39,201 bases of DNA, taken from positions 1-39,201 of the forward strand of contig JAJPIX010000026.1 of assembly GCA_021324545.1 (NCBI GenBank). The letters run 5' to 3'. This document shows, piece after piece, positions 7,862-14,395 of the stretch; position 1 is the stretch's first letter; each line of letters begins with the position of its first letter. A model generated the notes under the pieces. That model was given only the letters and a program-made list of their open reading frames with translations. It was not told the DNA's origin and ran no database searches. The stretch is from Alphaproteobacteria bacterium. Lineage in GTDB: Bacteria; Pseudomonadota; Alphaproteobacteria; Micropepsales; Micropepsaceae. A program made the translations under genes and the position numbers.

Positions 7862-8054
7862 GCTGGATTTCTCCCCGTGCATCCAGATGGCGCGGGGGAG
7901 ATTAGGGGGCGATTCTTAACGGAAGCCGAAAGTTTACTTGGGAAAATCGGCCGTTTTACTTTCGCAGCACCGGTTTTATTGTGAAACACGACGATTCACA
8001 GATCGTTTTGCCGGCCCTTGCCGCTTCGGGCGCAAATTCGCGTAAAGTCGGCCC

Positions 8055-9905
8055 ATGCGCTTTGGCCAGGGCCTCCTCGATGAAATCCTGCGGCGGACCG
8101 ATCTCGTCCAGCTGGTGGGCCGGCGCGTAAAGCTTGTCCGCAAGGGCCGCGTCTTCTGGGGCTGCTGTCCCTTCCACAAGGAGAAAACGCCCAGCTTCAA
8201 GGTGGAAAACGAACGGCGCACCTATCACTGCTTCGGCTGCGGCGCTGGCGGCGATGCCTTCAAATGGCTGATGGAGACCGAAGGGCTTACCTTTCCCGAA
8301 AGCGTGGAAAGGCTTGCGGGCGAAGCCGGCGTCGAGCTTCCCAAATGGACGCCCGAAGACGAAGCCCGCGAACAGAAGAAAAAATCGCTTTACGAGATCG
8401 TGGAGCTGGCCGCCGCCTTCTACGAAGCCCAGCTTCGGGCCGAGCGCGGGGCGGAGGCGCGCAAATATCTCGCCGCGCGCGGGCTGAATGAGGCTGCGGC
8501 CAAACAGTTCCGCCTGGGCTATGCGCCGTCGAACAACGCGCTCATCGCCCATCTTCAGGCCAGGAACGTGCCGCTGGAAGACATGATCGCCGCGGGCCTC
8601 GCGCGCCCGGCCGAAGATGGCCGGGGCCCGCGCGATTTCTTCTTCGACCGGCTGATGTTTCCCATTTCCGACGGGCGGGGAAAGCTCGTCGCCTTCGGCG
8701 CGCGCGCGCTTTCGCCCGATGCCAAGCCCAAATACATCAACACCGGCGACACCGCGCTCTTTTCCAAGGGCCATCTGCTTTACAATTTCGCAACCGCGCG
8801 GCCTGCCGCGCTCAAAAGCGGCAACATCGTCCTGGCCGAAGGCTACATGGATGTGATCGCACTTGTGCGGGCCGGGTTCGAGGCGTCCGTTGCCCCGCTC
8901 GGCACCGCGCTCACGGAAGATCAGCTGCATCTGTTGTGGCGCGCGGCGGCCGAGCCCGTGCTCTGTTTCGACGGCGACGAGGCGGGCCTTCGCGCGGCCT
9001 TGCGCGCGGCGCGGCTTTCGCTGCCGCATCTGAAGCCCGGCTTCAGCCTGCGCTTTGCCTTCATGCCGAAGGATGAAGACCCCGACAGCTTCCTGCGCGC
9101 GCACGGGGCCGATGCGATGAAGAAGATTCTGGATGCCGCCGAGCCGCTGGCGCAGGTGCTCTGGCGCCTGGAAACCGAGGGGCGGGACTTCGCAACGCCG
9201 GAACGCCGCGCGGGGCTGGAGCGTGCGCTGGCCGAAATCGTCTCGTCCATCGGCGATGCGATGGTTGCCGATTACTATCGCCGCGATTTCGAGCAGCGCG
9301 TTTTCGACAATTTCAAGCGCCGGGCGCCCGCCCGACCGGCGGGCCGGCTCCGGCCGGCCGGCGAAAAGCCCGGCCGCTTTGCCGGGCCTGCCGCCCCTGT
9401 TTCGCCGGAAGTGAAAAACAGCCTTCTTGCCCGCGCCTCGGGCAGCGGCGCCCGCCGCCTGAAGGAGCAGGAAATCGCCCGCCTGCTTCTGGAAGCCCCC
9501 GATCTGGCCGCGGCCCATGCAGAGCTTCTGGCCCATCTTTCCTTCGGCGATCCCTTGCTTGACAGGCTGCGGCGCGAACTCTTAAACCTCGCCGCTTCCG
9601 GATTTCCGCTTGAAAAAGGACGTCTGGAAGACCATCTCAACCGCGCAGGCATGGCCGGGCTTTTCGCGCGATTTTCCTTGCGGAACCCCGAGGCCGCCCC
9701 CGCGGGTGAAGAAGGCCGGGGGGACGCCAGTGCCGAGGATTTGGAAATCCGCTTCCTTAGAGCCACGGCCCAGCTCAGGGAGATCGTGGAGATCGAGCCC
9801 GAGCGAAGGCGCGCCTTGGAGCGTTTCAAGTCCGAGGCCACGGAGGAGAGCTGGCAGGAAGCCAGAATCCTCCTGGAAACGCGCAAATCGGCGAACGAAG
9901 GCTGA
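8055..9905 (+). CDS. dnaG: DnaG, DNA primase
   Basis: 616 residues. The CHC2 zinc-binding domain has C38, H41, C59 and C62 (CPFH...CFGC). The catalytic core contains the TOPRIM acidic residues E262 in LAEGYMDVIAL, and D306 and D308 in CFDGDEAGLRAAL. The C-terminal third is the helicase-binding region, with a Pro/Ala-rich stretch near residues 425-455 as a linker. DnaG makes RNA primers at the replication fork. The start at 8055 leaves the family N-terminus FGQGLLDEILRRTDLVQLVGRRVKL; its ribosome site is weak. rpoD follows after 46 bases, the classical macromolecular-synthesis arrangement. Confidence 0.96.
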   Translation: MRFGQGLLDEILRRTDLVQLVGRRVKLVRKGRVFWGCCPFHKEKTPSFKVENERRTYHCFGCGAGGDAFKWLMETEGLTFPESVERLAGEAGVELPKWTPEDEAREQKKKSLYEIVELAAAFYEAQLRAERGAEARKYLAARGLNEAAAKQFRLGYAPSNNALIAHLQARNVPLEDMIAAGLARPAEDGRGPRDFFFDRLMFPISDGRGKLVAFGARALSPDAKPKYINTGDTALFSKGHLLYNFATARPAALKSGNIVLAEGYMDVIALVRAGFEASVAPLGTALTEDQLHLLWRAAAEPVLCFDGDEAGLRAALRAARLSLPHLKPGFSLRFAFMPKDEDPDSFLRAHGADAMKKILDAAEPLAQVLWRLETEGRDFATPERRAGLERALAEIVSSIGDAMVADYYRRDFEQRVFDNFKRRAPARPAGRLRPAGEKPGRFAGPAAPVSPEVKNSLLARASGSGARRLKEQEIARLLLEAPDLAAAHAELLAHLSFGDPLLDRLRRELLNLAASGFPLEKGRLEDHLNRAGMAGLFARFSLRNPEAAPAGEEGRGDASAEDLEIRFLRATAQLREIVEIEPERRRALERFKSEATEESWQEARILLETRKSANEG

Positions 9906-9951
9906 ACGTCTTCGTTCTGCATATAGATAGAGACCGTGGAGTGACAGGCGC

Positions 9952-12312
9952 GTGCCGACAAAGCCTTTGAAGAAGCCGAAAGTGGCGTTGAAACCGGTGA
10001 AGAAGCCGGCGGCCAGGGCCGCCCAGGCCAAGGCCGCGGCCAAGAAGACTGCTGCACCCAAAAAGCCCGAGCCCAAGACCCGGGCCGCGCTGAAACTTCA
10101 GCCGCAGGCGGCCAAAAAGGCCGACGCCAAAGCCCAGGGCCGCGCGTCCGCTCCGCCTCCTGCGAAAAAGGCCGCCGCCCAGCCCGAGCCGCAAAAGAAG
10201 GACGGCAAGGTTCTTCCCAAGCCGGGCGCAAAGCCGGGCGAAGGCGAACAGCCGGCCGATGCGGATTCGGCGCTTCTCGACATGTCGGACGTGGCGGTGC
10301 GCAAGATGATCCAGCGCGCCAAGACGCGCGGCTATGTCACCTATGACGAGCTGAACAAGGTTCTGCCCAGCGAGAAGGTCTCTTCCGAACAGATCGAAGA
10401 CACCATGTCGATGCTCAATGAAATGGGCATCAACGTCATCGAGAGCGAAGAACAGGAAGAAGGCGCCGAAGGCGAGGCGGGCGTTCCCGCCGTGGCGGGC
10501 GGCAAGGCCCTCGTCTCCGCCGATTCCGAAAAGGAAACCTACGACCGCACCGACGATCCGGTGCGCATGTATCTGCGCGAGATGGGCTCGGTCGAATTGC
10601 TCTCGCGCGAGGGCGAAATTGCCATCGCCAAGCGCATCGAAGCCGGGCGCGAGCTCATGATCGGCGCGCTTTGCGAAAGCCCGCTGACGTTTGAGGCGCT
10701 CACCGTTTGGCGCGACGAGCTCAACGAAGGCAAGGTCCTTCTGCGCGACATCATCGATCTTGAAGCCATGTATGGCGGCGGCCCCGATGCGCAGGCGGCA
10801 ACCGCCGCCGCCGTGGGCGCCGATGGCCAGCCGCTCGCCGTGCCCGCGGCCCCCGTCAATGGCGCGGTCCTGAACGGCCATGCCGCGCCCACGCCGCGTC
10901 CGCCGGCGCCCGAAGCGAAAAAGCCGGAAGAAACCCAGGCGCCGCGGACCGAGCCGCGCGCCGACGGCCAGGAGCCCGATCCGGCCGAAGTCCAGGCCGC
11001 GGCCGACGCCGCCGCCGAAGCCGAAGAGATGGAAGACGAAGGCAATCTTCCGCTGTCGGCGATGGAAGCCGCGCTCAAGCCGCAGGTTCTGGAAACGCTC
11101 GACCAGATTGCGGCGCTCTACAAGAAGCTTGGCCGCCTGCAGGATGCCCAGGTCGAGGCGCAGCTGGCCAGCGACGATCTCTCCACCAGCCAGGAACGCC
11201 GCTTCAAGAAGCTGCGCGCCGAAACCGTGGACCTCGTCAAGAGCCTCAAGCTCAACAACAACCGCATCGAATCCCTTGTGGACCAGATGTACGGCATCAA
11301 CCGCCGGCTCTTCTCGCTGGAAGGAAAGCTGCTCAGGCTGGCCGAAGCCCACGGCGTGGACCGCGCCGATTTCCTGAAAGAGCATTTCGGCAATGAGCTC
11401 GATCCCAACTGGGCCCGCCGCGTGGGCCGGCTTTCGCGTCCCGGCTGGAAGGAATTCGTGGCCGAAGAGCGCGACAGGATCCGCGAGATCCGCGACGAGA
11501 TCCAGACGCTCGCCCAGGAAATGCGCCAGCCCATCGAGGATTACCGGCGCATCGTGCAGACGGTGCAGAAGGGCGAGCGCGAATCCAGCGTCGCCAAGAA
11601 GGAGATGATCGAGGCGAACCTCAGGCTCGTCATTTCCATCGCCAAGAAATACACCAATCGCGGCCTTCAGTTCCTGGATCTCATCCAGGAAGGCAACATC
11701 GGCCTGATGAAGGCGGTGGACAAATTCGAATATCGCCGCGGCTACAAATTCTCCACTTATGCGACGTGGTGGATCCGCCAGGCCATCACCCGCTCCATCG
11801 CCGATCAGGCGCGCACCATCCGCATTCCCGTGCACATGATCGAAACGATCAACAAGCTGGTGCGCACGTCGCGTCAGATGCTGCATGAAATCGGCCGCGA
11901 GCCCACGCCTGAGGAATTGGCCGAGCGTCTGGCCATGCCGCTCGAAAAAGTGCGCAAGGTCCTGAAAATCGCCAAGGAGCCGATCAGCCTGGAAACGCCC
12001 ATCGGCGACGAGGAAGATTCCCATCTCGGCGATTTCATCGAAGACAAGAACGCTGTTCTGCCCATCGATGCCGCAATCCAGGCCAATTTGCGCGAAACCA
12101 CCACGCGCGTTCTGGCCACGCTCACCCCGCGCGAAGAGCGCGTGCTTCGCATGCGCTTCGGCATCGGCATGAACACCGATCACACGCTGGAAGAAGTGGG
12201 CCAGCAGTTCTCGGTCACGCGCGAACGCATCCGCCAGATCGAAGCCAAGGCGCTCAGGAAGCTGAAGCACCCCTCGCGCTCGCGCAAGCTCCGCTCCTTC
12301 CTGGACAATTAG
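9952..12312 (+). CDS. rpoD: RpoD, primary sigma-70 factor with long basic N-terminal tail
   Basis: 786 residues from a GTG start with GGAG upstream, about 100 longer than most alphaproteobacterial RpoD proteins. Residues 1-100 are a Lys/Ala/Pro-rich tail resembling histone H1. Region 1.1 follows (about 105-165), then region 1.2 ([20 protein letters not shown], 201-220) and the non-conserved region, which contains an Ala/Pro/Glu-rich stretch at 275-365. Region 2 has [18 protein letters not shown], the core-binding [20 protein letters not shown] and the -10-reading [17 protein letters not shown]. Region 4.2 ends [19 protein letters not shown]. It directs transcription of housekeeping genes. The extra tail is unusual; a role in nucleic-acid contact or stability is only a guess. 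Confidence 0.96.
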   Translation: MPTKPLKKPKVALKPVKKPAARAAQAKAAAKKTAAPKKPEPKTRAALKLQPQAAKKADAKAQGRASAPPPAKKAAAQPEPQKKDGKVLPKPGAKPGEGEQPADADSALLDMSDVAVRKMIQRAKTRGYVTYDELNKVLPSEKVSSEQIEDTMSMLNEMGINVIESEEQEEGAEGEAGVPAVAGGKALVSADSEKETYDRTDDPVRMYLREMGSVELLSREGEIAIAKRIEAGRELMIGALCESPLTFEALTVWRDELNEGKVLLRDIIDLEAMYGGGPDAQAATAAAVGADGQPLAVPAAPVNGAVLNGHAAPTPRPPAPEAKKPEETQAPRTEPRADGQEPDPAEVQAAADAAAEAEEMEDEGNLPLSAMEAALKPQVLETLDQIAALYKKLGRLQDAQVEAQLASDDLSTSQERRFKKLRAETVDLVKSLKLNNNRIESLVDQMYGINRRLFSLEGKLLRLAEAHGVDRADFLKEHFGNELDPNWARRVGRLSRPGWKEFVAEERDRIREIRDEIQTLAQEMRQPIEDYRRIVQTVQKGERESSVAKKEMIEANLRLVISIAKKYTNRGLQFLDLIQEGNIGLMKAVDKFEYRRGYKFSTYATWWIRQAITRSIADQARTIRIPVHMIETINKLVRTSRQMLHEIGREPTPEELAERLAMPLEKVRKVLKIAKEPISLETPIGDEEDSHLGDFIEDKNAVLPIDAAIQANLRETTTRVLATLTPREERVLRMRFGIGMNTDHTLEEVGQQFSVTRERIRQIEAKALRKLKHPSRSRKLRSFLDN

Positions 12313-12514
12313 TCCCGTTCCCTCTCCCCTTGTGGGAGAAGGCTGCTCCTGCCCGGACAATTCGTTCCCTCTCCCCTTGTGGGAGAGGGCGGCGCGCGCT
12401 TCGCGCGCCGGGCGAGAAGGCGCGATTGCTCCTGCCCGGACAATTGGCCACGTTCCCTCTCCCCTTGTGGGAGAGGGCGGCGCGCGCTTCGCGCGCCGGG
12501 TGAGGGGGCAATTG
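12303..12514. repeat. Three-copy hairpin repeat overlapping the end of rpoD
   Basis: GGACAATT occurs at 12303-12310 (inside the last rpoD codons), 12355-12362 and 12438-12445. Each copy is followed by GTTCCCTCTCCCCTTGTGGGAGA. The copies start 52 and 83 bases apart; the third ends within the repeat. In copies 2 and 3 the hairpin arms CCCTCTCCC/GGGAGAGGG are perfect (12367-12389, 12455-12477) and are followed by a second hairpin, GGCGCGCG-CTT-CGCGCGCC (12391-12409, 12479-12497). Copy 1 has a shorter, imperfect hairpin. TGCTCCTGCCC precedes copies 2 and 3. There is no T run, so these are not ordinary terminators, but they may stabilise the rpoD mRNA 3' end. Confidence 0.85.
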
Positions 12515-12525
12515 CATTTGCGCGC

Positions 12526-12605
12526 CGTCATTGCCCGGCTTGTCCGGGCAACCCATCTTCCTTCAGAAAACAAATTGGGCCGCCCGCCTGAAGCGGGCGA
12601 TGACG
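12526..12605. repeat. 80-base composite palindromic element (MITE-like)
   Basis: The element is bounded by the inverted ends CGTCAT (12526-12531) and ATGACG (12600-12605). Inside are two perfect hairpins: TTGCCCGG-CTTGT-CCGGGCAA (12531-12551) and GCCCGC-CTGAA-GCGGGC (12582-12598). This layout is typical of the small dispersed palindromes of alphaproteobacteria. It encodes nothing recognisable. Its right end supplies the -35 element of a plausible promoter for the next gene. Confidence 0.7.
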
Positions 12606-12628
12606 GGTGGAGGATTCGGCCCTACAAT
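12600..12628 (+). promoter_or_regulatory. Putative sigma-70 promoter for the small gene at 12649
   Basis: -35 ATGACG (12600-12605), a 17-base spacer, -10 TACAAT (12623-12628). Transcription would start about 12635, giving a 14-base leader that holds the GAGG ribosome site. The -35 hexamer coincides with the terminal inverted repeat of the palindromic element. Confidence 0.5.
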
Positions 12629-12648
12629 CGCTTTCGCATGAGGCCGCT

Positions 12649-12891
12649 ATGACGGACAAAAAACCCTCCCCCGAAGACCTGGCCGGCCAGCTGAAGCAGC
12701 CGGGCTGGCGGCTCGTTCCCAAAGACGGCGGCGCGCCGGTGGACGGCACGCTCGAGCATGTGGCGCGCGCCGCCTATGACCGCAAGAAGAAGGGCCAACA
12801 TCCGGGCCTCGTCCAGCGCATCGAAAACGCCATCGAGATCGACCTGCTCGATCTCGAAAAACTCTGGTGGCAGCTCGGATTGCCGAGGTAG
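12649..12891 (+). CDS. Small conserved-looking protein of unknown function
   Basis: 80 residues, starting MTDKKPSPEDLAGQLKQPGW. I do not recognise the family. It is hydrophilic and mostly helical by eye, with a basic patch DRKKKGQHPG near the middle, then a helix with alternating acidic and hydrophobic residues (IENAIEIDLLDLEKLWWQLG). There is no signal peptide or membrane segment, so it should be cytoplasmic. ATG 12649 is preceded by GAGG at a good distance; the frame is open to 12607, but that part overlaps the promoter. Codon use (G/C at third positions) resembles its neighbours, supporting a real gene. It sits between a repeat cluster and a toxin-antitoxin pair. Confidence 0.6.
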   Translation: MTDKKPSPEDLAGQLKQPGWRLVPKDGGAPVDGTLEHVARAAYDRKKKGQHPGLVQRIENAIEIDLLDLEKLWWQLGLPR

Positions 12892-12941
12892 CGGACGATC
12901 ATTCCTTGGTTTTCTTGGACACGCCCGTCTCCCGCGGAATC

Positions 12942-12971
12942 TTGGGCACTATCCTGTTCCCGTGCTATACT
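12942..12971 (+). promoter_or_regulatory. Putative promoter and direct-repeat operator of the toxin-antitoxin pair
   Basis: -35 TTGGGC (12942-12947), an 18-base spacer, -10 TATACT (12966-12971). The antitoxin ATG begins only seven bases after the -10 element, so the mRNA may be leaderless. GCTAT occurs at 12964-12968 and again at 12975-12979, an 11-base period overlapping the -10 and the start codon; this spacing suits binding by ribbon-helix-helix dimers. Both readings are inference. Confidence 0.5.
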
Positions 12972-12977
12972 TTTGCT

Positions 12978-13259
12978 ATGGTCCGGCTTCCGCGCACCCT
13001 TGAACTCGATCCTGAAACCGAAGCACGCGTGGACGCGCTGGCGAAGCGGCGCGGCCAGAAGCCGGCCGACGTTGTGGCCGCAGCGGTAGAGTTGCTCGAT
13101 ACGGTGGACGGCGAGCTTGACGTTGAAGAAGACCTGCGCCGCCTGCGCGAATTCGAGCGCACCGGCATGGCCGTGCCGCTGGACGAAGTGAAAGCCTGGA
13201 TCGAAAGCTGGGGCACGGCGAACGAGCTTGCCGCGCCCAAGCCCCGCAAGATGGCATGA
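12978..13259 (+). CDS. Ribbon-helix-helix antitoxin (CopG/ParD-like)
   Basis: 93 residues. The N-terminus RLPRTLELDPETEARVDALAK gives the beta strand and first helix of a ribbon-helix-helix DNA-binding domain, followed by QKPADVVAAAVELLD. The acidic C-terminal half, with DEVKAWIESWGTANE, is the usual toxin-binding tail of antitoxins paired with ParE/RelE toxins. It should neutralise the toxin encoded next and repress its own promoter, where GCTAT direct repeats overlap the -10 element. It overlaps the toxin gene by ATGA, typical of coupled modules. The frame is open to 12867, but ATG 12978 fits the family N-terminus. Confidence 0.85.
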   Translation: MVRLPRTLELDPETEARVDALAKRRGQKPADVVAAAVELLDTVDGELDVEEDLRRLREFERTGMAVPLDEVKAWIESWGTANELAAPKPRKMA

Positions 13260-13534
13260 TCCGCCTCGCGCCGGGGGCGGTTTCGGATTTGGAGCGCCTG
13301 CGCAATTTCCTCTATCCCGAGAACCCGAAGGCCGCGCAACGGGCGATGCGCGCGATCTGGAACAAGATCGAGCTGATCGCGCGATTTCCCGAAATGGGCG
13401 TTCCTGCGAAGGCGCCAGACATTCGCCAGACATTCGTGCGGTTCGGAAAGCGCAGCTATGTCATCCGCTATGCGGTTGGGGGCGACAGCCTCATTGTGCT
13501 GCGCATCTGGCATAGCCGCGAGCGGCGCGACTAG
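13256..13534 (+). CDS. RelE/ParE-family toxin
   Basis: 92 residues, the normal size of the RelE/ParE fold. MIRLAPGAVSDLERLRNFLY is the first strand and helix; NPKAAQRAMRAIWNKIELIARFPEMG is the second helix and the loop typical of ParE toxins; the C-terminal strands RQTFVRFGKRSYVIRYAV and LIVLRIWHSRE close the sheet. ParE members poison gyrase and RelE members cleave mRNA at the ribosome; the sequence does not decide, though absence of a clear RelE catalytic set and the paired ribbon-helix-helix antitoxin favour ParE. Its ATG overlaps the antitoxin stop. A HigA-like gene converges from the other side, 43 bases away. Confidence 0.85.
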   Translation: MIRLAPGAVSDLERLRNFLYPENPKAAQRAMRAIWNKIELIARFPEMGVPAKAPDIRQTFVRFGKRSYVIRYAVGGDSLIVLRIWHSRERRD

Positions 13535-13577
13535 CGGATCTGCCCGGTGTCGCATTTTCTCGCGCCGATTGACTGTA

Positions 13578-13871
13578 TCACGCCGCTTCGCGCACTACCC
13601 GTTTCACCTTGATGGCGCGTTCGTGCTTCATCGCCTGTGCGAGGTCGTAATCCATCTGAAGACCCAGCCAGATACTGGCGCCGCCACCGAACGCCTTTTC
13701 AAGCCGGATCGCCATCTCCGGCGAAATTCCGCTCTTGCCGTTAACGAGATTGTTGAGCGCCTGTCGCGTCACGCCCAGAACTTTCGCCCCTGCCGTCACG
13801 CTCAATCCCAGGGGATCAAGACAATCATGACGGACGATTTGTCCGGGATGTGGCGGGTTTTTCATCGGCAT
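13578..13871 (-). CDS. HigA-family antitoxin/XRE regulator, without an adjacent toxin
   Basis: 97 residues. KNPPHPGQIVRHDCLDPLGLS is the HigA N-terminal signature; GAKVLGVTRQALNNLVNGKSGIS is the helix-turn-helix; EMAIRLEKAFGGGASIWLGLQMDYDLAQA is the rest of the domain. HigA normally follows higB and neutralises it. Here no higB-like frame exists upstream on the same strand (13872-14395) or in the repeat region, so it is solitary. It has its own promoter with a palindrome in the spacer, fitting autorepression. ATG 13871 has GGAAGG upstream; ATG 13865 is an alternative. It may regulate other genes or cross-neutralise a distant toxin. Confidence 0.88.
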   Translation of the reverse strand: MPMKNPPHPGQIVRHDCLDPLGLSVTAGAKVLGVTRQALNNLVNGKSGISPEMAIRLEKAFGGGASIWLGLQMDYDLAQAMKHERAIKVKRVVREAA

Positions 13872-13896
13872 GACGCAGCCCCTTCCGGGACGGCCA

Positions 13897-13925
13897 TAAA
13901 TCCGGTGACCATAGTCACTTGTCAA
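13897..13925 (-). promoter_or_regulatory. Promoter of the HigA-like gene with operator between -35 and -10
   Basis: Read on the minus strand: TTGACA (13925-13920), a 17-base spacer, GATTTA (13902-13897). The spacer contains GTGAC-TATG-GTCAC (13918-13905), a perfect 5-base palindrome. An operator placed between -35 and -10 is a standard repressor site, and the HigA-like protein encoded just downstream is the obvious candidate to bind it. Confidence 0.7.
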
Positions 13926-14048
13926 TCGAAGCCATCGCCCCCCGGCGCTTGGCGATTGTGGCACAGGCGCCGGGCGGGCGCCCTTATCCCCCAAAGCCAG
14001 ATTCTGTCCTATTGGAGAGCTATTACTCCCCAAATATGCCAATAATCC

Positions 14049-14077
14049 TTGACAGGGGGCCCGTCGGTTGTTACATT
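14049..14077 (+). promoter_or_regulatory. Putative sigma-70 promoter for an unassigned transcript
   Basis: TTGACA (14049-14054), a 17-base spacer, TACATT (14072-14077): a perfect -35 and a 4/6 -10 at ideal spacing. The predicted start is A14084. No protein gene follows on this strand; the transcript would meet a terminator-like hairpin after some 60 bases. Confidence 0.55.
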
Positions 14078-14083
14078 CGCCCC

Positions 14084-14146
14084 ATCTCCGGAAATGCGTC
14101 CAAATCCCGAAACCCTGCCAAAGGCGGGGATTTTCGGGCCGTTTTT
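14084..14146 (+). ncRNA. Candidate small RNA of about 63 bases
   Basis: Defined by the promoter at 14049-14077 and the hairpin plus T run at 14106-14146. It has about 22 unpaired bases (14084-14105) followed by the stable stem. It matches no RNA family I can recall. An ATG at 14094 opens a 40-codon frame that runs through the hairpin and is in frame with the nine-codon ORF at 14187, so a leader mRNA is the alternative reading. Confidence 0.35.
14106..14146 (+). terminator. Intrinsic-terminator-like hairpin with T run
   Basis: The stem is CCCGAAA (14106-14112) with TTTCGGG (14132-14138) and CCCTGCC (14113-14119) with GGCGGGG (14123-14129); the loop is AAA and AT is bulged. That is 14 base pairs, one of them G-T. 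Three bases (CCG) later comes TTTTT (14142-14146). The spacing between stem and T run is a little long, so efficiency is uncertain. Confidence 0.55.
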
Positions 14147-14186
14147 GCGCGTTTCCCGGCTCACCCCACTCCCAGGAGAATCACCC

Positions 14187-14216
14187 ATGACCGCACGAAC
14201 CATCTCCTCGCCCTGA
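14187..14216 (+). CDS. Nine-codon leader-like ORF
   Basis: MTARTISSP followed by TGA. It has an unusually good ribosome site for this window: AGGAG at 14174-14178, eight bases before ATG. It is followed within two bases by a hairpin (14218-14221 and neighbours pairing with 14235-14241). A short ORF, ribosome site and hairpin make up the plan of an attenuation leader, but no gene follows on the plus strand; the next gene is the antisense cyclophilin. The composition (Thr and Ser twice each) is not strongly biased to one amino acid. A chance ORF remains possible. Confidence 0.35.
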   Translation: MTARTISSP

Positions 14217-14395
14217 CGGCCTCCCCGCCCCTTTGGGGGCCTTGCGGATGTCCGAACAGGTTCGCGCCACACAAGGCTTGCGCGCGCGGGCGAGGAGAAT
14301 CCCAAAAATACGCCAAGCGAAAAAAAGCGATTCCGGGCGGCGCCCGGAGTCTGTCTTCGCCGGTCCCGAATTTAAAAATTTTTTCGCGCCGGAAA

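Larger units (their letters stand above)
12313..12648. other. Gene-free stretch after rpoD filled by two repeat families
   Basis: These 336 bases hold the three-copy CCCTCTCCC hairpin repeat (to about 12514), then a composite palindromic element (12526-12605), then a likely promoter (12600-12628) and the leader of the next small gene. Short open frames on both strands here follow the repeats and show no protein-like composition. No tRNA or CRISPR structure was seen. Confidence 0.75.
13872..14395. other. Half-kilobase without an established protein gene; candidate RNA unit
   Basis: Between the HigA-like gene and the cyclophilin gene. On the minus strand it holds the higA promoter and operator (13897-13925). 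On the plus strand it holds a promoter (14049-14077), a terminator hairpin (14106-14146), a nine-codon ORF with a ribosome site (14187-14216), a GC hairpin (14218-14241) and another perfect hairpin TCCGGGC-GGC-GCCCGGA (14333-14349). A 64-codon minus-strand frame beginning at ATG 14203 is also open but unlike any family I know. Confidence 0.6.

Noticed and set aside
7956-9536. A 526-codon minus-strand frame opposite dnaG
   Set aside because: Antisense of the primase gene, with biased Gly/Arg/Ala composition and no domain.
12303-12514. Repeats after rpoD considered as a CRISPR array
   Set aside because: Only three copies, unequal spacing (52 and 83 bases), hairpins instead of unique spacers, and no cas genes.
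9826-12573. A 915-codon open frame on the minus strand opposite rpoD and the end of dnaG
   Set aside because: It is the antisense of rpoD in a high-GC codon phase; its translation is low-complexity with no recognisable domain, and rpoD itself is certain.
14009-14305. A minus-strand 98-codon frame in the gap before the cyclophilin gene (ATG 14203 inside it has GAGGAG upstream)
   Set aside because: No recognisable family, a Gly/Pro/Arg-rich translation, and it runs opposite the promoter and hairpin on the plus strand; not supported as a gene.
14373-14389. AT-rich stretch after the cyclophilin gene considered as a terminator
   Set aside because: T-rich and A-rich runs are present, but no stable stem precedes them on the minus strand.
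13872-14395. Search for a higB toxin next to the HigA-like gene
   Set aside because: No frame on the minus strand upstream of higA shows a HigB-like sequence; the open frames there are too short or lack RelE-fold features.
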